Below, piece by piece: positions 28,171-39,114 of a stretch of 64,000 nt of DNA. Under the pieces are notes generated by a model, which saw only the letters and a list, made by a program, of their open reading frames with translations, made no database searches and was not told where the DNA came from. Both the position numbers and the translations under genes were made by a program. Numbering within the stretch: the first letter of the stretch is position 1; the number at the start of each line of letters is the position of its first letter. This stretch comes from Psychrobacter pacificensis (GTDB taxonomy: Bacteria; Pseudomonadota; Gammaproteobacteria; Pseudomonadales; Moraxellaceae): positions 62,001-126,000 of the forward strand of contig NZ_FNAL01000001.1 in the NCBI RefSeq assembly GCF_900101915.1, in the 5' to 3' direction.

Positions 28171-28191
28171 GAATCATGACAGTCGTGATTC
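28171..28191. promoter_or_regulatory. 21-bp near-perfect palindrome upstream of gloA
   Basis: Arms GAATCA/TGATTC and inner GAC/GTC are symmetric around a central A, with one mismatched pair (T/G). It ends 42 bp before the gloA start. No T-run follows, so I favour a repressor or activator site for gloA over a terminator for the carbonic anhydrase gene. Confidence 0.5.
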
Positions 28192-28233
28192 GCTTATTTA
28201 TAACACTCTTTTTTGAATAACCTTAGGATAACT

Positions 28234-28794
28234 ATGTCTACTAACAATAATAATAATGCGACCATCGCACAGCCTGCAAGCAGTATCAGTGCAGATGGTG
28301 TTCAGTCAATCTCTACGCAAACGACAGGATTTACTTTCAATCACACTATGCTACGCGTCAAAGATCCTGCCAAGTCATTGGCGTTTTATACTGGCGTGTT
28401 GGGAATGACGTTGCTGGCGGTCAAAAAATTCCCTGATATGGAATTTGATCTGTATTTCTTGGCAAAGCTAACTGAGAGCGAGCGTGAGAACCTGCCTACT
28501 GGTGATGATTTAGAAATTTTTGCGTTCCGTCAGCGCGGTATCTTAGAGCTGACCCATAATTATGGCACTGAGACAAAAGCTGACTTTAGCTATCATGATG
28601 GCAACCAAGACCCTCAAGGCTTTGGACACATTTGTTTTAGCGTACCGAACCTAGATGAAGCCATCGCTTGGTTTGATAAGAACGATGTTGAGTTCAAAAA
28701 ACGTCCAGAAGACGGCAGCATGAAAAACATTGCCTTTATCAAGGATGTTGATGGCTACTGGATTGAAATCGTACAAGCTGATTTGATGTCATAA
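28234..28794 (+). CDS. gloA: Glyoxalase I (lactoylglutathione lyase)
   Basis: Converts the methylglyoxal-glutathione hemithioacetal to S-lactoylglutathione. 186 residues, the longer zinc-type class. Metal ligands are H37 (FNHTML), E105 (LELTHN), H132 (GFGHICF) and E178 (YWIEIV). The start at 28234 is chosen for AGGA upstream; an ATG at 28213 is possible. The N-terminal 30 residues are Asn/Ser-rich and begin with an AAT triplet run. A palindrome upstream suggests regulation. Confidence 0.95.
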   Translation: MSTNNNNNATIAQPASSISADGVQSISTQTTGFTFNHTMLRVKDPAKSLAFYTGVLGMTLLAVKKFPDMEFDLYFLAKLTESERENLPTGDDLEIFAFRQRGILELTHNYGTETKADFSYHDGNQDPQGFGHICFSVPNLDEAIAWFDKNDVEFKKRPEDGSMKNIAFIKDVDGYWIEIVQADLMS

Positions 28795-28871
28795 CTGGCA
28801 AAACAGCAGTGAGATGTTCATTTATTTATCCCCTTAAACGCGCGCTAAAACAGCAATAGGAGCAACCCTTT

Positions 28872-29858
28872 ATGCCCACCCCCGACGTGAGTCGCCTATC
28901 GAACACGCTAACCGATGGTGTGACCGTCTATCAACAAGTGGTCTATACCACGCAAGACTTGGCAAGTGGCTTTATCGAGCGCATTCCATATTTTATAGCG
29001 GCGCTCATTGTGTTGGGGATTTTTTGGCTGTTGTCGATTATTTTCAAAAAAGTCGTGCATAAAACCTTAGGCGCGCGCGTGCGTCATCAAAACTTGGTGA
29101 AGGTGTTTCAGCGCATAGGCGGGGCGCTTATTCTGTTTATTGGCTTTATGATCGCCATGGTTGTCGCTATTCCAGGATTTACACCAGCCAAATTAATCGG
29201 CGCGCTGGGTATTGGTTCGGTTGCGATTGGTTTTGCTTTTAAAGATATTTTTCAAAACTTGCTCTCTGGTATTTTGTTGCTGATTTCAGAACCGTTTCGT
29301 ATCGGCGATCAAATCGTCTCAGGGGACTACGAAGGAACGGTAGAAGATATCAAAATCCGTGCAACGACCATCAAGACTTATGATGGCCGGCAAGTAGTGA
29401 TTCCAAACTCGGAGCTGTATACCTCGGCATTAACCGTCAATACCGCCTACAAACAGCGCCGCTTGCAAGTGGCGGTCGGTATTGGTTATGAGGATGATAT
29501 CGAAACAGCAAAAGCTGAGATTCTACAAGCTTTGGATAAAGTTGATAGCGTATCGAGAAAAGCGACGCCAAGCGTAATTGCGACAGGGTTTGGCGGCTCT
29601 TCTATGGATTTGACAGTACGTTGGTTTATTGATAACGGCACTCAGGCTAATAAAGTCGCTTCTATTCATCAAGTCATTGTAGAAGTCAAAAAAGCGCTGG
29701 ATGCAGCCGGTATCAATATTCCTTTCCCTATACGTACAATAGATTTGAGCGATCCTTCAGTGAAATCTATTGTTAAGCAGATAAATAAGCAGCAAGATGA
29801 CAATGTTAATGTTAATGTTAATGATGATGATAATGCCAAAAAAGCAGAGACAGAGTAA
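28872..29858 (+). CDS. mscS: Small-conductance mechanosensitive channel MscS
   Basis: Releases osmolytes on hypo-osmotic shock. 328 residues: helices at about 35-60, 75-100 and the pore helix around GALGIGSVAIGFAFKDIFQN, then the MscS beta domain (FRIGDQIVSGDYEGTVEDI; DGRQVVIPNSELYTSAL) and the cytoplasmic vestibule. The last 25 residues are Asn/Asp-rich, encoded by a short repeat tract. It is preceded by gloA and followed by a terminator. Confidence 0.94.
   Translation: MPTPDVSRLSNTLTDGVTVYQQVVYTTQDLASGFIERIPYFIAALIVLGIFWLLSIIFKKVVHKTLGARVRHQNLVKVFQRIGGALILFIGFMIAMVVAIPGFTPAKLIGALGIGSVAIGFAFKDIFQNLLSGILLLISEPFRIGDQIVSGDYEGTVEDIKIRATTIKTYDGRQVVIPNSELYTSALTVNTAYKQRRLQVAVGIGYEDDIETAKAEILQALDKVDSVSRKATPSVIATGFGGSSMDLTVRWFIDNGTQANKVASIHQVIVEVKKALDAAGINIPFPIRTIDLSDPSVKSIVKQINKQQDDNVNVNVNDDDNAKKAETE
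29802..29834 (+). repeat. Short sequence repeat in the mscS 3' end
   Basis: Three copies of AATGTT followed by a GAT-triplet run, encoding the VNVNVNDDD tail. All units are multiples of three, so copy change would only lengthen or shorten the tail. Confidence 0.7.
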
Positions 29859-29912
29859 TTTGCTTAGAGCGTTATTTCAAAGAGCTGTCTTCACGTGATG
29901 TTTTTTGAGCAA

Positions 29913-29950
29913 TAAAAAACCGTCATATTCAATGATATGGCGGTTTTTTT
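29913..29950 (+). terminator. Rho-independent terminator of mscS
   Basis: AAACCGTCATAT pairs with ATATGGCGGTTT around a 6-nt loop, then T7. Confidence 0.87.
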
Positions 29951-29963
29951 GTCTTTCTACAAA

Positions 29964-30112
29964 CTATAGTGAATTCAGTATAAAAACGATACAGTGGGAC
30001 TGGGATAAATTTTTCGCAGCATCGAGCAGCGTAGGCACAGCACGTAAGGAAAATTTAGACCAGTTCCACCTTGATATATAATGTATCTGTTTTATTTAGG
30101 ATTGATTATACT
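29964..30112 (+). repeat. Dispersed palindromic repeat, copy A
   Basis: About 148 bp nearly identical, in reverse orientation, to 48757-48903. The outer parts match almost base for base; about 25 central bases differ. The two ends are imperfect inverted repeats (TATAGT..., ATAAAA, GATACA, GTGG.ACTGG, AAATTTT in mirrored order), so the element is MITE-like, without coding capacity. It lies between mscS and the cytochrome c' gene. Confidence 0.85.
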
Positions 30113-30128
30113 AGGCCAGTACAAAAAG

Positions 30129-30602
30129 TTAGTCATTCTTTGCTCTAAATTCGGTATGGCACGATTTACAACTTGCACCCACTTCACCAAAGGCAGCCTG
30201 GACGTCTTCGACACTAGTAGCCGACTGTGCAGCAGCATTTAGCTCAGCCGTCACTTTTTGAAAGTTGTCCGCTTCAGCACCGAAACCATCAGCATTTGAC
30301 CATACGGCTTCAGTCGCGTTGCCCATGGCTTCTTGGTTTTCAAAGTGACTCCAAGGGTTTGCCGCATCTTCTGCCAAGAATGATGCCTGCTCTTTGAAAA
30401 CCGCCGCATCAAAGGTATCAGGGGCTTTGACCATATCACCCATGACCCCCATCGCATCGCCCCAGCTTTTCATGCTGTCTTGGCGCGCTTTGATATCAGG
30501 ATCGTCGCCTGCACCGCTACACGCTGTCAAACCCAGCGCCGCTGCCATTAAGGTGATGCTAAAAAAAGATTTCAAAGATTTTTTGGTATAAACCTGTGCC
30601 AT
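30129..30602 (-). CDS. Lipidated cytochrome c' (class II)
   Basis: 157 residues: a lipobox LTAC near residue 28, a four-helix-bundle body (SMKSWGDAMGVMGDMV, then SFLAEDAANPWSHF), and the haem site CKSCH near the C terminus, the class II layout. Such proteins bind NO or shuttle electrons in the periplasm; the role here is inferred from the family. Lipidation is uncommon for the class. It is a single-gene unit; no redox genes adjoin it. Confidence 0.85.
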   Translation of the reverse strand: MAQVYTKKSLKSFFSITLMAAALGLTACSGAGDDPDIKARQDSMKSWGDAMGVMGDMVKAPDTFDAAVFKEQASFLAEDAANPWSHFENQEAMGNATEAVWSNADGFGAEADNFQKVTAELNAAAQSATSVEDVQAAFGEVGASCKSCHTEFRAKND

Positions 30603-30825
30603 ATGACTTACTCCTTTAAACGTGGCTAATAGTAGGCATCGCTATCACGCTTGCCTTACCTCAAATATTATTATAAAAATATTTCTTAAGATTCTTTTGC
30701 GCACAGTGGCTGCGAAAGAGTCTCTACTATTGTAGCGTTTGTCGGCAGAATGGGAGCAATATAATGTTATATCCTCGTAATCATCGGATGATATAAGACC
30801 CCTTTAGCAAAACGTTTGTTAGATA

Positions 30826-30854
30826 TAAAAAAGGCCAACGATAATCGCTGACCT
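30826..30854 (-). terminator. Rho-independent terminator of ribA-hemF
   Basis: On the minus strand a 10-bp stem (AGGTCAGCGA with TCGTTGGCCT, including G-T pairs) is followed by a T-run. It lies about 40 nt after the hemF stop. Confidence 0.8.
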
Positions 30855-30892
30855 ACACTCTCAAACCTAACATTCTTGAGCTTTAAAAAAGC

Positions 30893-32570
<1,678 letters not shown>

Positions 32571-33103
32571 TACTGTCCTGCATAAGCCTATAATCGTGGC
32601 GGTAAAGGGTTTGTGATAATGCTATTAAACCCGCGATAACATTCTAGCCTGAACGATAAGGCCAAGATGATAGCAGTATAACCCTTTCATAAAGAACGCG
32701 TGCTTATTGTATTTATTATAAAAACACACAAAGTTCACAGACGACGCACGATGATTAAAGCGACAATTAAAAAAAAATGCTATTATGCCATACTATTTTG
32801 GTGGATACAGTGACAAGTCTTTATCCTTACATTACTATGTCGTCACTAACATCCGATATTGATGCAAAATAATAGGGCATAATAATAGTCCTTGGTATTA
32901 AAGCACGTAGTTTTGAGGCACGATCTACTGTGGTAGCGTGTTCATATGATACGTAGCGCAGCTATATACACGTAAAGTTGCATGAATAATTATATGGTCG
33001 ATTACATCAATAATGATGTAGATATTATTGACGTCTCTCAATTGTAGCTATTGCTATATTGGAGACACGTCTTGTCAGCAGATTGGTAGGTATCGTACGG
33101 TTT
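32571..33103. other. Divergent region between ribA and dxs
   Basis: 533 AT-rich bp, including a run of nine A near 32768. No gene, and no FMN or TPP riboswitch core that I can recognise. The upstream part of the dxs frame (TTG at 33059) falls here. Confidence 0.5.
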
Positions 33104-35161
33104 ATGCAGCAGTCACTTCATTCCCCAAAGTCTCAGTCCTCATCTGCATCAGTATCTGATTCTGCCGCCCAGCTATCGAGCTTACAGCAGACTTATACTG
33201 TGATTCCTCGCGTGCGTCCGCATACGCCATTGCTTGATGCCATTAACACACCTTCTGATATGAATACGCTTTCAACCACTCAGCTGATTACGCTGGCTGA
33301 TGAACTGCGTCTTTTTTTGTTGTATTCAGCAGGACAAAGCGGTGGGCATTTTGGCGCCAATTTGGGTGTGATTGAGCTGACGATTGTATTGCATTATCTA
33401 CTTGATGCTCCGCAGGATCAGATAGTGTGGGATGTGGGTCATCAGGCCTATGCACACAAAGTCCTGACCGGTCGCCGTGAGCAGCTGGCAACGATCAGAT
33501 CAAAAGATGGTCTGACTGCATTCCCAGAGCGTGCAGAGTCTATCTACGATACATTTGGCGTTGGGCATTCATCAACCTCTATCTCAGCCGGTTTGGGCAT
33601 GAGCTTGGCGCTGCGCTATCAAGGCCTCGCGCAAACGGTTGCTTGTATCATTGGTGATGGTGCGATGACTGGTGGTATGGCTTTTGAGGCCATGAACGAT
33701 GCAGTCCAACAAGATGCCGATCTACTAGTCATTTTGAACGACAACGATATGTCGATTTCTTGTTCTATCGGTGGTTTTTCGCGGCATTTAGCGATGCTTT
33801 GGGAGTCGGGCTACCAAGTCGATATCTCTGAGTCAGGTGAGCCTGTGCTTTGCCAGCGTCCTGATATGCAAGCATTTGATCGCCGCAAACGTCACAAAGA
33901 GATGCGTGATGTACCGCAATTAGAAGATAACTTATTTAAAGCGATTGGCTTTACCTATTTTGGTCCGTTTGATGGACACAATATCCCTGAGCTACTACGT
34001 GTGTTGTCAATTGCCAAGCAAGTCAAAGGGCCTGTTTTGGTACATATCTATACCACCAAAGGCAAAGGCTTTGCACCAGCAGAACTAGATCCGGTCGGCT
34101 ATCACGCGATTAGTAAGCTACCAGCAGAGATTCATAATGAGTCTCAGAGCATATCTGCAGAAGCATTAAAGCAAAACACAAAACCTGCGCTAAAATACTC
34201 GCAAGTATTTGGTAATTTTTTATGCGATAAAGCGGCTGAAGACGATAAGTTGCTCGCGATTACCCCTGCTATGGAAGAAGGCTCGGGCATGATTGACTTT
34301 GCTCGTCATTTTCCAACACGCTTTTTTGATGTGGCTATTGCCGAACAACATGCGGTTACGCTAGCGGCCGGTATGGCAACGCAAGGTGTCAAACCTATTG
34401 TGGCGATTTACTCGACGTTCTTACAGCGCGGATACGATCAGCTGATTCATGACGTGGCGCTACAGAATCTCGATGTCATGTTTGCAATTGACCGTGCAGG
34501 CCTCGTTGGTGAAGATGGTGCCACGCATGCAGGCGTGTTTGATTTTAGCTTTTTACGTTGTATCCCGAATATAGTGATTGCTGCGCCAAAAGATGAAAAC
34601 GAATGCTATCATCTGCTCAATACTTGCTATGAGTATCAAGGTTGTACGGCGGTGCGTTATCCACGTGGTACCGGTACAGGCGCCGTTATCGAGCAGCCAG
34701 CACAGACTTATAAAATCGGTGAAGCCGTTATTGAGTCAGTATTGGGCAGCAATGATGCGCCTTATAAGCTAGCACTATTGGCTTTTGGTACGATGGTTGC
34801 GACTGCTCAGCAAGCGGCCGAGAGCTTAACCAGTGATGATACAGCGTTAGAGTGTCAGGTACATGTGGTCAATATGCGCTGGGTAAAACCGTTAGATACA
34901 GCTATGCTTGAGAGTTTACTGGCGCAAGGGGTGACGCATATCGCAACCATAGAAGAGCATATGATTATGGGTGGCGCTGGTAGTGCAGTGAATGAATACT
35001 TGCTCAATGAATCGGCTGCTTTTAAACGTCAGCGTCCAGCTGTTAACAACATCGGTATTCCTGATCGCTTTATCGCGCATGGCTCACAGGCAGAGCAGTG
35101 GGCTGATTGTGGTTTAGATGTGATAGGTGTTATTAAGCAGCTTAAGCAACTGTTGTCGTAA
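33104..35161 (+). CDS. dxs: 1-deoxy-D-xylulose-5-phosphate synthase
   Basis: TPP enzyme joining pyruvate and glyceraldehyde 3-phosphate, the entry to the MEP isoprenoid route and to thiazole and pyridoxal synthesis. 685 residues from the ATG at 33104; a TTG at 33059 would add 15. TPP motif G184-D185-G186 in [10 protein letters not shown] with NDNDMSIS; the second domain has [14 protein letters not shown] and the transketolase C domain is complete. The N-terminal 35 residues are Ser-rich and extra to the family. It stands alone. Confidence 0.96.
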   Translation: MQQSLHSPKSQSSSASVSDSAAQLSSLQQTYTVIPRVRPHTPLLDAINTPSDMNTLSTTQLITLADELRLFLLYSAGQSGGHFGANLGVIELTIVLHYLLDAPQDQIVWDVGHQAYAHKVLTGRREQLATIRSKDGLTAFPERAESIYDTFGVGHSSTSISAGLGMSLALRYQGLAQTVACIIGDGAMTGGMAFEAMNDAVQQDADLLVILNDNDMSISCSIGGFSRHLAMLWESGYQVDISESGEPVLCQRPDMQAFDRRKRHKEMRDVPQLEDNLFKAIGFTYFGPFDGHNIPELLRVLSIAKQVKGPVLVHIYTTKGKGFAPAELDPVGYHAISKLPAEIHNESQSISAEALKQNTKPALKYSQVFGNFLCDKAAEDDKLLAITPAMEEGSGMIDFARHFPTRFFDVAIAEQHAVTLAAGMATQGVKPIVAIYSTFLQRGYDQLIHDVALQNLDVMFAIDRAGLVGEDGATHAGVFDFSFLRCIPNIVIAAPKDENECYHLLNTCYEYQGCTAVRYPRGTGTGAVIEQPAQTYKIGEAVIESVLGSNDAPYKLALLAFGTMVATAQQAAESLTSDDTALECQVHVVNMRWVKPLDTAMLESLLAQGVTHIATIEEHMIMGGAGSAVNEYLLNESAAFKRQRPAVNNIGIPDRFIAHGSQAEQWADCGLDVIGVIKQLKQLLS

Positions 35162-35514
35162 ATTTTACTTTTTAGATTTGCAGTATTATTTACAAATTAT
35201 TGTTTTAAAAGCTATTACTGTAAACAGATACTCGCTCTTTAAACAGAGCAAACGCCTGCTAGCCGTAGGTGCCAACTTTTTTACAACTTGCGCAGTTTGT
35301 ATGACCACCAAAATATTGGCTTGGTCAGCGTGACGGTTTTTTCGTTTTTATCGAACAATTTTAGTATAATGCGGGTGTCGTTTATAAGTTTTTATTTATA
35401 AAAGATACGTTTTTAATCGCATAGATGTGGTGTGATGCGGCGGCTGTTTGGCATGTTGTGGGCACAGAGTTGGTTTTATTTTTTATATTCATTCATCAAG
35501 CAAATAGGTTATTT
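35162..35514. other. dxs-suhB intergenic region
   Basis: 353 bp. A TATAAT at 35365-35370, with only a weak -35 (TTCGTT, 18-bp spacing), may serve suhB. Nothing else is recognised; the open frame upstream of suhB from 35425 lacks a ribosome binding site. Confidence 0.45.
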
Positions 35515-36342
35515 ATGGAACCCATGGTCGTCATCGCAGCGCGTACTGCTGAAAAAGTTGGTAAAGAGATTTTATATGCGCATCAAAACCGTCACAAAAT
35601 CGAGTTAGATATCGAGTCTAAAGGACTTGATGGTCTGGTGACGCGCATCGATCGCTTTAGCGAAGAGCTCACGATTGAAACGCTAAAAGCCAGCTATCCG
35701 AATCATTCATTTTTGGGTGAAGAGTTTGGTATGCAAGAAGGTCGCGGCGAAGACGCCGACTGGTGCTGGATTATCGATCCGCTAGACGGTACTAAGAACT
35801 TCGTTCATGGTGTACCGCAGTTCTGCGTATCTATCGCTGTACAGCACAAAGGCGTGACGCAGCACGGTGTCATTTATGACCCAGTCCGTGATGAGATGTT
35901 CTCTGCTAGCCGTGGTAAAGGCGCACGTTTGAACCAACGCCGCATTAACGTCAGCGAACGCAAAACCATCGATGGTGGGTTTTTTACCACAGGTCATCCG
36001 CTTGAGCGTAAGCGTAATGGCGAAGTGATCTCTTATGCCAAGCAGCACTTTGAGAGCTTGCAAAAGATATCGGAAGCCGGTGGTCAAGTACGCCGTCTAG
36101 GATCAGCGGCGCTTGATTTGTGTTATGTTGCTGCTGGACGCTTTGATGGCTATTTTGAAATGTCGATTAAGCCTTGGGATATTGCAGCAGGTGAGCTTAT
36201 CGTCACTGAAGCACGCGGCGTGGTGGTCGATCATACTGGCGCGCACAACTCTATGACCTCAGGCTCTATCTTTGCTTGTAACGTCAAACTGCTCAAGCCA
36301 TTGATGCAAACCGTCGTGCCAATTTGGGGCGATGTGCTCTAA
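35515..36342 (+). CDS. suhB: Inositol-1-monophosphatase family protein SuhB
   Basis: 275 residues, Mg-dependent phosphatase fold; in enterobacteria SuhB also joins rRNA antitermination complexes. Metal-binding motifs are GEEFG near 67, D88-P-L-D-G-T93, and a C-terminal KPWDIAAGELI. The start at 35515 is chosen for its AGG site and because the conserved N terminus begins there; a frame from 35425 adds 30 hydrophobic residues without support. It is followed by a shared terminator. Confidence 0.93.
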   Translation: MEPMVVIAARTAEKVGKEILYAHQNRHKIELDIESKGLDGLVTRIDRFSEELTIETLKASYPNHSFLGEEFGMQEGRGEDADWCWIIDPLDGTKNFVHGVPQFCVSIAVQHKGVTQHGVIYDPVRDEMFSASRGKGARLNQRRINVSERKTIDGGFFTTGHPLERKRNGEVISYAKQHFESLQKISEAGGQVRRLGSAALDLCYVAAGRFDGYFEMSIKPWDIAAGELIVTEARGVVVDHTGAHNSMTSGSIFACNVKLLKPLMQTVVPIWGDVL

Positions 36343-36383
36343 TTATAAAATAAGCAGGCTTAAACGCTGAGCGAGTCAAACAT

Positions 36384-36418
36384 AAAAAAGCTGGTTCCGT
36401 TAAGAAGCCAGCTTTTTT
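36384..36418. terminator. Bidirectional terminator shared by suhB and the wax synthase gene
   Basis: AAAAAAGCTGG and CCAGCTTTTTT with a 13-nt loop. The stop codon of the leftward wax synthase gene (36400-36402) lies in the loop, so part of the hairpin is coding. Confidence 0.87.
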
Positions 36419-37827
36419 GCTTTTTTAGCGCGTTTGTCTTCGACCGTAATACCTTGAAACGCCAACTCTTGACTGACAGTTTCTAACAACTGTAGCTCTT
36501 CTTCTATCAGCATGAGCATGTCTTGGACACGCGGTAATGCTTTACTGCAAGCAGTGATGCCAAACTCAATTCTATCTAAATAACTGGTCAAAGTAATATT
36601 CATGGCTTGACCGTTGAATACGATAGAAGCGGGATACAGTGATTGTAAGCGCGCGCCATTCCAATATAGCGGCTTCTCAGAACCAGGAACGTGAGAGATG
36701 ATAAGGTTGAAGGCTTGTTTTTTGGGAAAGATACCAGTCGCCAAGTTGATACCTTGCCATGCATAGGCGATGACGCTGTAATTAATGACTTGCGCTTGAT
36801 TCATACGGCGAAAGCGACGTTTGCCATTATTCATACTACGATGGATCAGCTCCAATCTGCGTAATGGGTTGTCCAAATGTGTGCCCAAATTCGCTAGTAC
36901 AAATGACAGCTGATTGCCCGATATACTATCATCAGTACGCAGTGACATCGGTACAAACGCAATCAGCGGCTTGCTGGGTAGAGCATCCATTGAGATCAAA
37001 TAACGACGAATAGCGCCAGCACAGACGGCTAATACCACATCGTTTCTACTGATTTTTAATCTTTCGGCAATTTTATTAAAGCGCTGTATGTCATAAGACT
37101 GCGCCGAGATACGACGTGATGCGGAAATGCGCCTGTTCAAAATGCTCATCGGCGCGTCAAACGTACCGACATAGCCTTCATCACCATAGTTTTTCAGATT
37201 GTCTATCAGTTCTGTAAATACCGGTTTGATGGTAGATATCTGCTCTTTCATGATGCGCCTGATAGATCTTTCGGCAGGCAAAATAGCATTCATTTGATTA
37301 CGGTGACGCGCCATCAGTGACCATACTGGTAGCGAGACGGGTTCGGTAGGGGATTGTGATAAGGATTTTTTTACCAAACGCATGGCAGCGATACCATCAA
37401 CGAGCGAGTGATGAATCTTAAAATACCAAGCAAAACGTTCAGGCCCACCTTCTACTTCTGGCTCAATTCCTTCTATGACATGGCATTCCCAGAGAGGCAT
37501 CGCACGATCCAGCAGTCGCCCATGCTCTCTTGAGACATACATCAACAGCTCACGAATACGCCCAGGACTCGGTAGCGCCACATGATGTAAATGATGCTCT
37601 ACATCAAAATCTTTGTCTTTTTTCCAAAACACCAAATGCTCTAGCACCTGATTGAACGGAAAGCTCGGCGGTACATCAGATTCTTGCATTTGTTTTACCA
37701 GCTGATAAACAAAGTCGCTATCAGCGCCCTCGGGTAATTCAAATAAAAACAATCCGCCAACGTGCATTGGTTGTTTACGCGACTCAAGAAGTAAGAACAA
37801 CTGGTCGACTGCTGTGAGAAGTCGCAT
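36400..37827 (-). CDS. atfA: Wax ester synthase / diacylglycerol acyltransferase
   Basis: Bifunctional WS/DGAT that esterifies fatty alcohols or diacylglycerol with acyl-CoA to make wax esters or triacylglycerol stores. 475 residues, normal length. The catalytic HHxxxDG motif is HHSLVDG at 139-145, in KIHHSLVDG. Typical neighbours are the N-terminal LTAVDQLFLLLESRKQPMHVGG and a C-terminal DUF1298 domain with FNLIISHVPGS. The last residues are Lys-rich. Stands alone between suhB and thiG; it is in the family studied in Acinetobacter. Confidence 0.95.
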   Translation of the reverse strand: MRLLTAVDQLFLLLESRKQPMHVGGLFLFELPEGADSDFVYQLVKQMQESDVPPSFPFNQVLEHLVFWKKDKDFDVEHHLHHVALPSPGRIRELLMYVSREHGRLLDRAMPLWECHVIEGIEPEVEGGPERFAWYFKIHHSLVDGIAAMRLVKKSLSQSPTEPVSLPVWSLMARHRNQMNAILPAERSIRRIMKEQISTIKPVFTELIDNLKNYGDEGYVGTFDAPMSILNRRISASRRISAQSYDIQRFNKIAERLKISRNDVVLAVCAGAIRRYLISMDALPSKPLIAFVPMSLRTDDSISGNQLSFVLANLGTHLDNPLRRLELIHRSMNNGKRRFRRMNQAQVINYSVIAYAWQGINLATGIFPKKQAFNLIISHVPGSEKPLYWNGARLQSLYPASIVFNGQAMNITLTSYLDRIEFGITACSKALPRVQDMLMLIEEELQLLETVSQELAFQGITVEDKRAKKAKKLAS

Positions 37828-37947
37828 AATAAATCCTTTTATGACGATAATGAATAAAAATGATAACTGACGGCGTGCTGACCCAATCAGATTTCCGTCT
37901 TATTATTTTATAATCGGTTTTTTGTTAGGGGTGACCCGAGCAAGCGC

Positions 37948-38772
37948 TTACTGGAAAAAATAGCCCGTCTGCGGTGAGCTGGCAGTTGCCATCTTACGCA
38001 TTGGCATACGACCTGCCAAAAATGCGGCGCGGCCTGCCCATACGGCATGTTTCATGGCATGTGCCATCATCACAGGGTTTTGTGCATGGGCAATTGCTGA
38101 ATTCATCAGAACGCCATCACAGCCAAGCTCCATGGCAATTGCAGCATCAGAGGCAGTACCGACACCTGCATCGACCAACACAGGTACTTTGGCGTTTTCG
38201 ATGATGAGGCTGAGGGTATGGCGATTAAGCAAACCAAGCCCCGAGCCAATCAAGCTACCAAGTGGCATAATAGCGACGCAGCCCATGCTCTCTAACTCTT
38301 GGGCGACGATAGGATCATCTGAGCTATAGACCATGACTTCAAAGCCATCATCGACCAGTACTTGCGCCGCTTTTAAGGTCTCAGTGATATTAGGATAAAG
38401 GGTTTTTTCATCGCCCAATACCTCAAGCTTGACCAGATTGTGCCCGTCCAATAACTCGCGCGCAAGTTTGCACGTACGAATGGCAGTTTCGGCATCGAAG
38501 CAGCCAGCCGTGTTCGGCAAAATCGTGTATTTGTCAGGGGAGATGACATCGAGCAAGTTTGGCTCGTCGCTGTTTTGTCCGATATTGGTACGGCGAATAG
38601 CGACGGTCACGATTTCTGCTGCCGAAGCGGCAATGGCTTCTCCAGTCTCGCTCAGGTCTTTATATTTGCCTGTACCGACCAGCAGGCGAGAGGAAAAGGT
38701 ACGACTACCAACAGTAAAGGTATCTTGCAAAAGTGGTGTCGGGTGAGTAGCAGTGCTAACGGTCTCTGACAT
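37948..38772 (-). CDS. thiG: Thiazole synthase
   Basis: Forms the thiazole ring of thiamine from deoxyxylulose phosphate, dehydroglycine and ThiS thiocarboxylate. 274 residues, TIM barrel. The Schiff-base lysine is probably K115 in [30 protein letters not shown] binds phosphate. Family start [12 protein letters not shown] is at about 28-39. thiS is 24 kb away; no TPP riboswitch core is visible in its upstream region. dxs, which makes one substrate, is 3 kb away but on the other strand. Confidence 0.96.
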   Translation of the reverse strand: MSETVSTATHPTPLLQDTFTVGSRTFSSRLLVGTGKYKDLSETGEAIAASAAEIVTVAIRRTNIGQNSDEPNLLDVISPDKYTILPNTAGCFDAETAIRTCKLARELLDGHNLVKLEVLGDEKTLYPNITETLKAAQVLVDDGFEVMVYSSDDPIVAQELESMGCVAIMPLGSLIGSGLGLLNRHTLSLIIENAKVPVLVDAGVGTASDAAIAMELGCDGVLMNSAIAHAQNPVMMAHAMKHAVWAGRAAFLAGRMPMRKMATASSPQTGYFFQ

Positions 38773-39114
38773 AACTAAAAATCCTAATGGCGAGCGGGCA
38801 AGGTGGACAGAAAAAATATAACGAGATTTCTAAGTAATATTAAAAAAGTGCAGTAGACAATAATAGCGCACTGTTAGCAAAATAAAAAATCGCATGATAA
38901 GTTGGCTATATATACCGTAAAAATAGGCGAGTGGCGATACATAAAAAACGCCGACCACATAAAATAATACGCGTCTAAAACAAAATGTTATTATAACAAA
39001 CTCATGCAATCTTACTTGCAATCTTTTTGGGCTTGGTCAGTCAAGCTCAGTGTATTTACAGTGCTTTGGTGTGATTGTCTATTTGACACTATCTCTATTT
39101 ATTAGGTTGTCTTT
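38773..39114. other. Divergent region between thiG and gspE
   Basis: 342 AT-rich bp with no supported gene. A 63-codon minus-strand frame has no features. I see no riboswitch or clear promoter. Confidence 0.45.

Noticed and set aside
32571..33103. FMN riboswitch before ribA or TPP riboswitch before dxs
   Set aside because: Looked for the conserved core sequences of each and found neither; a covariance scan would be decisive.
38773..39114. TPP riboswitch before thiG
   Set aside because: The conserved core on the thiG strand is not present by eye.
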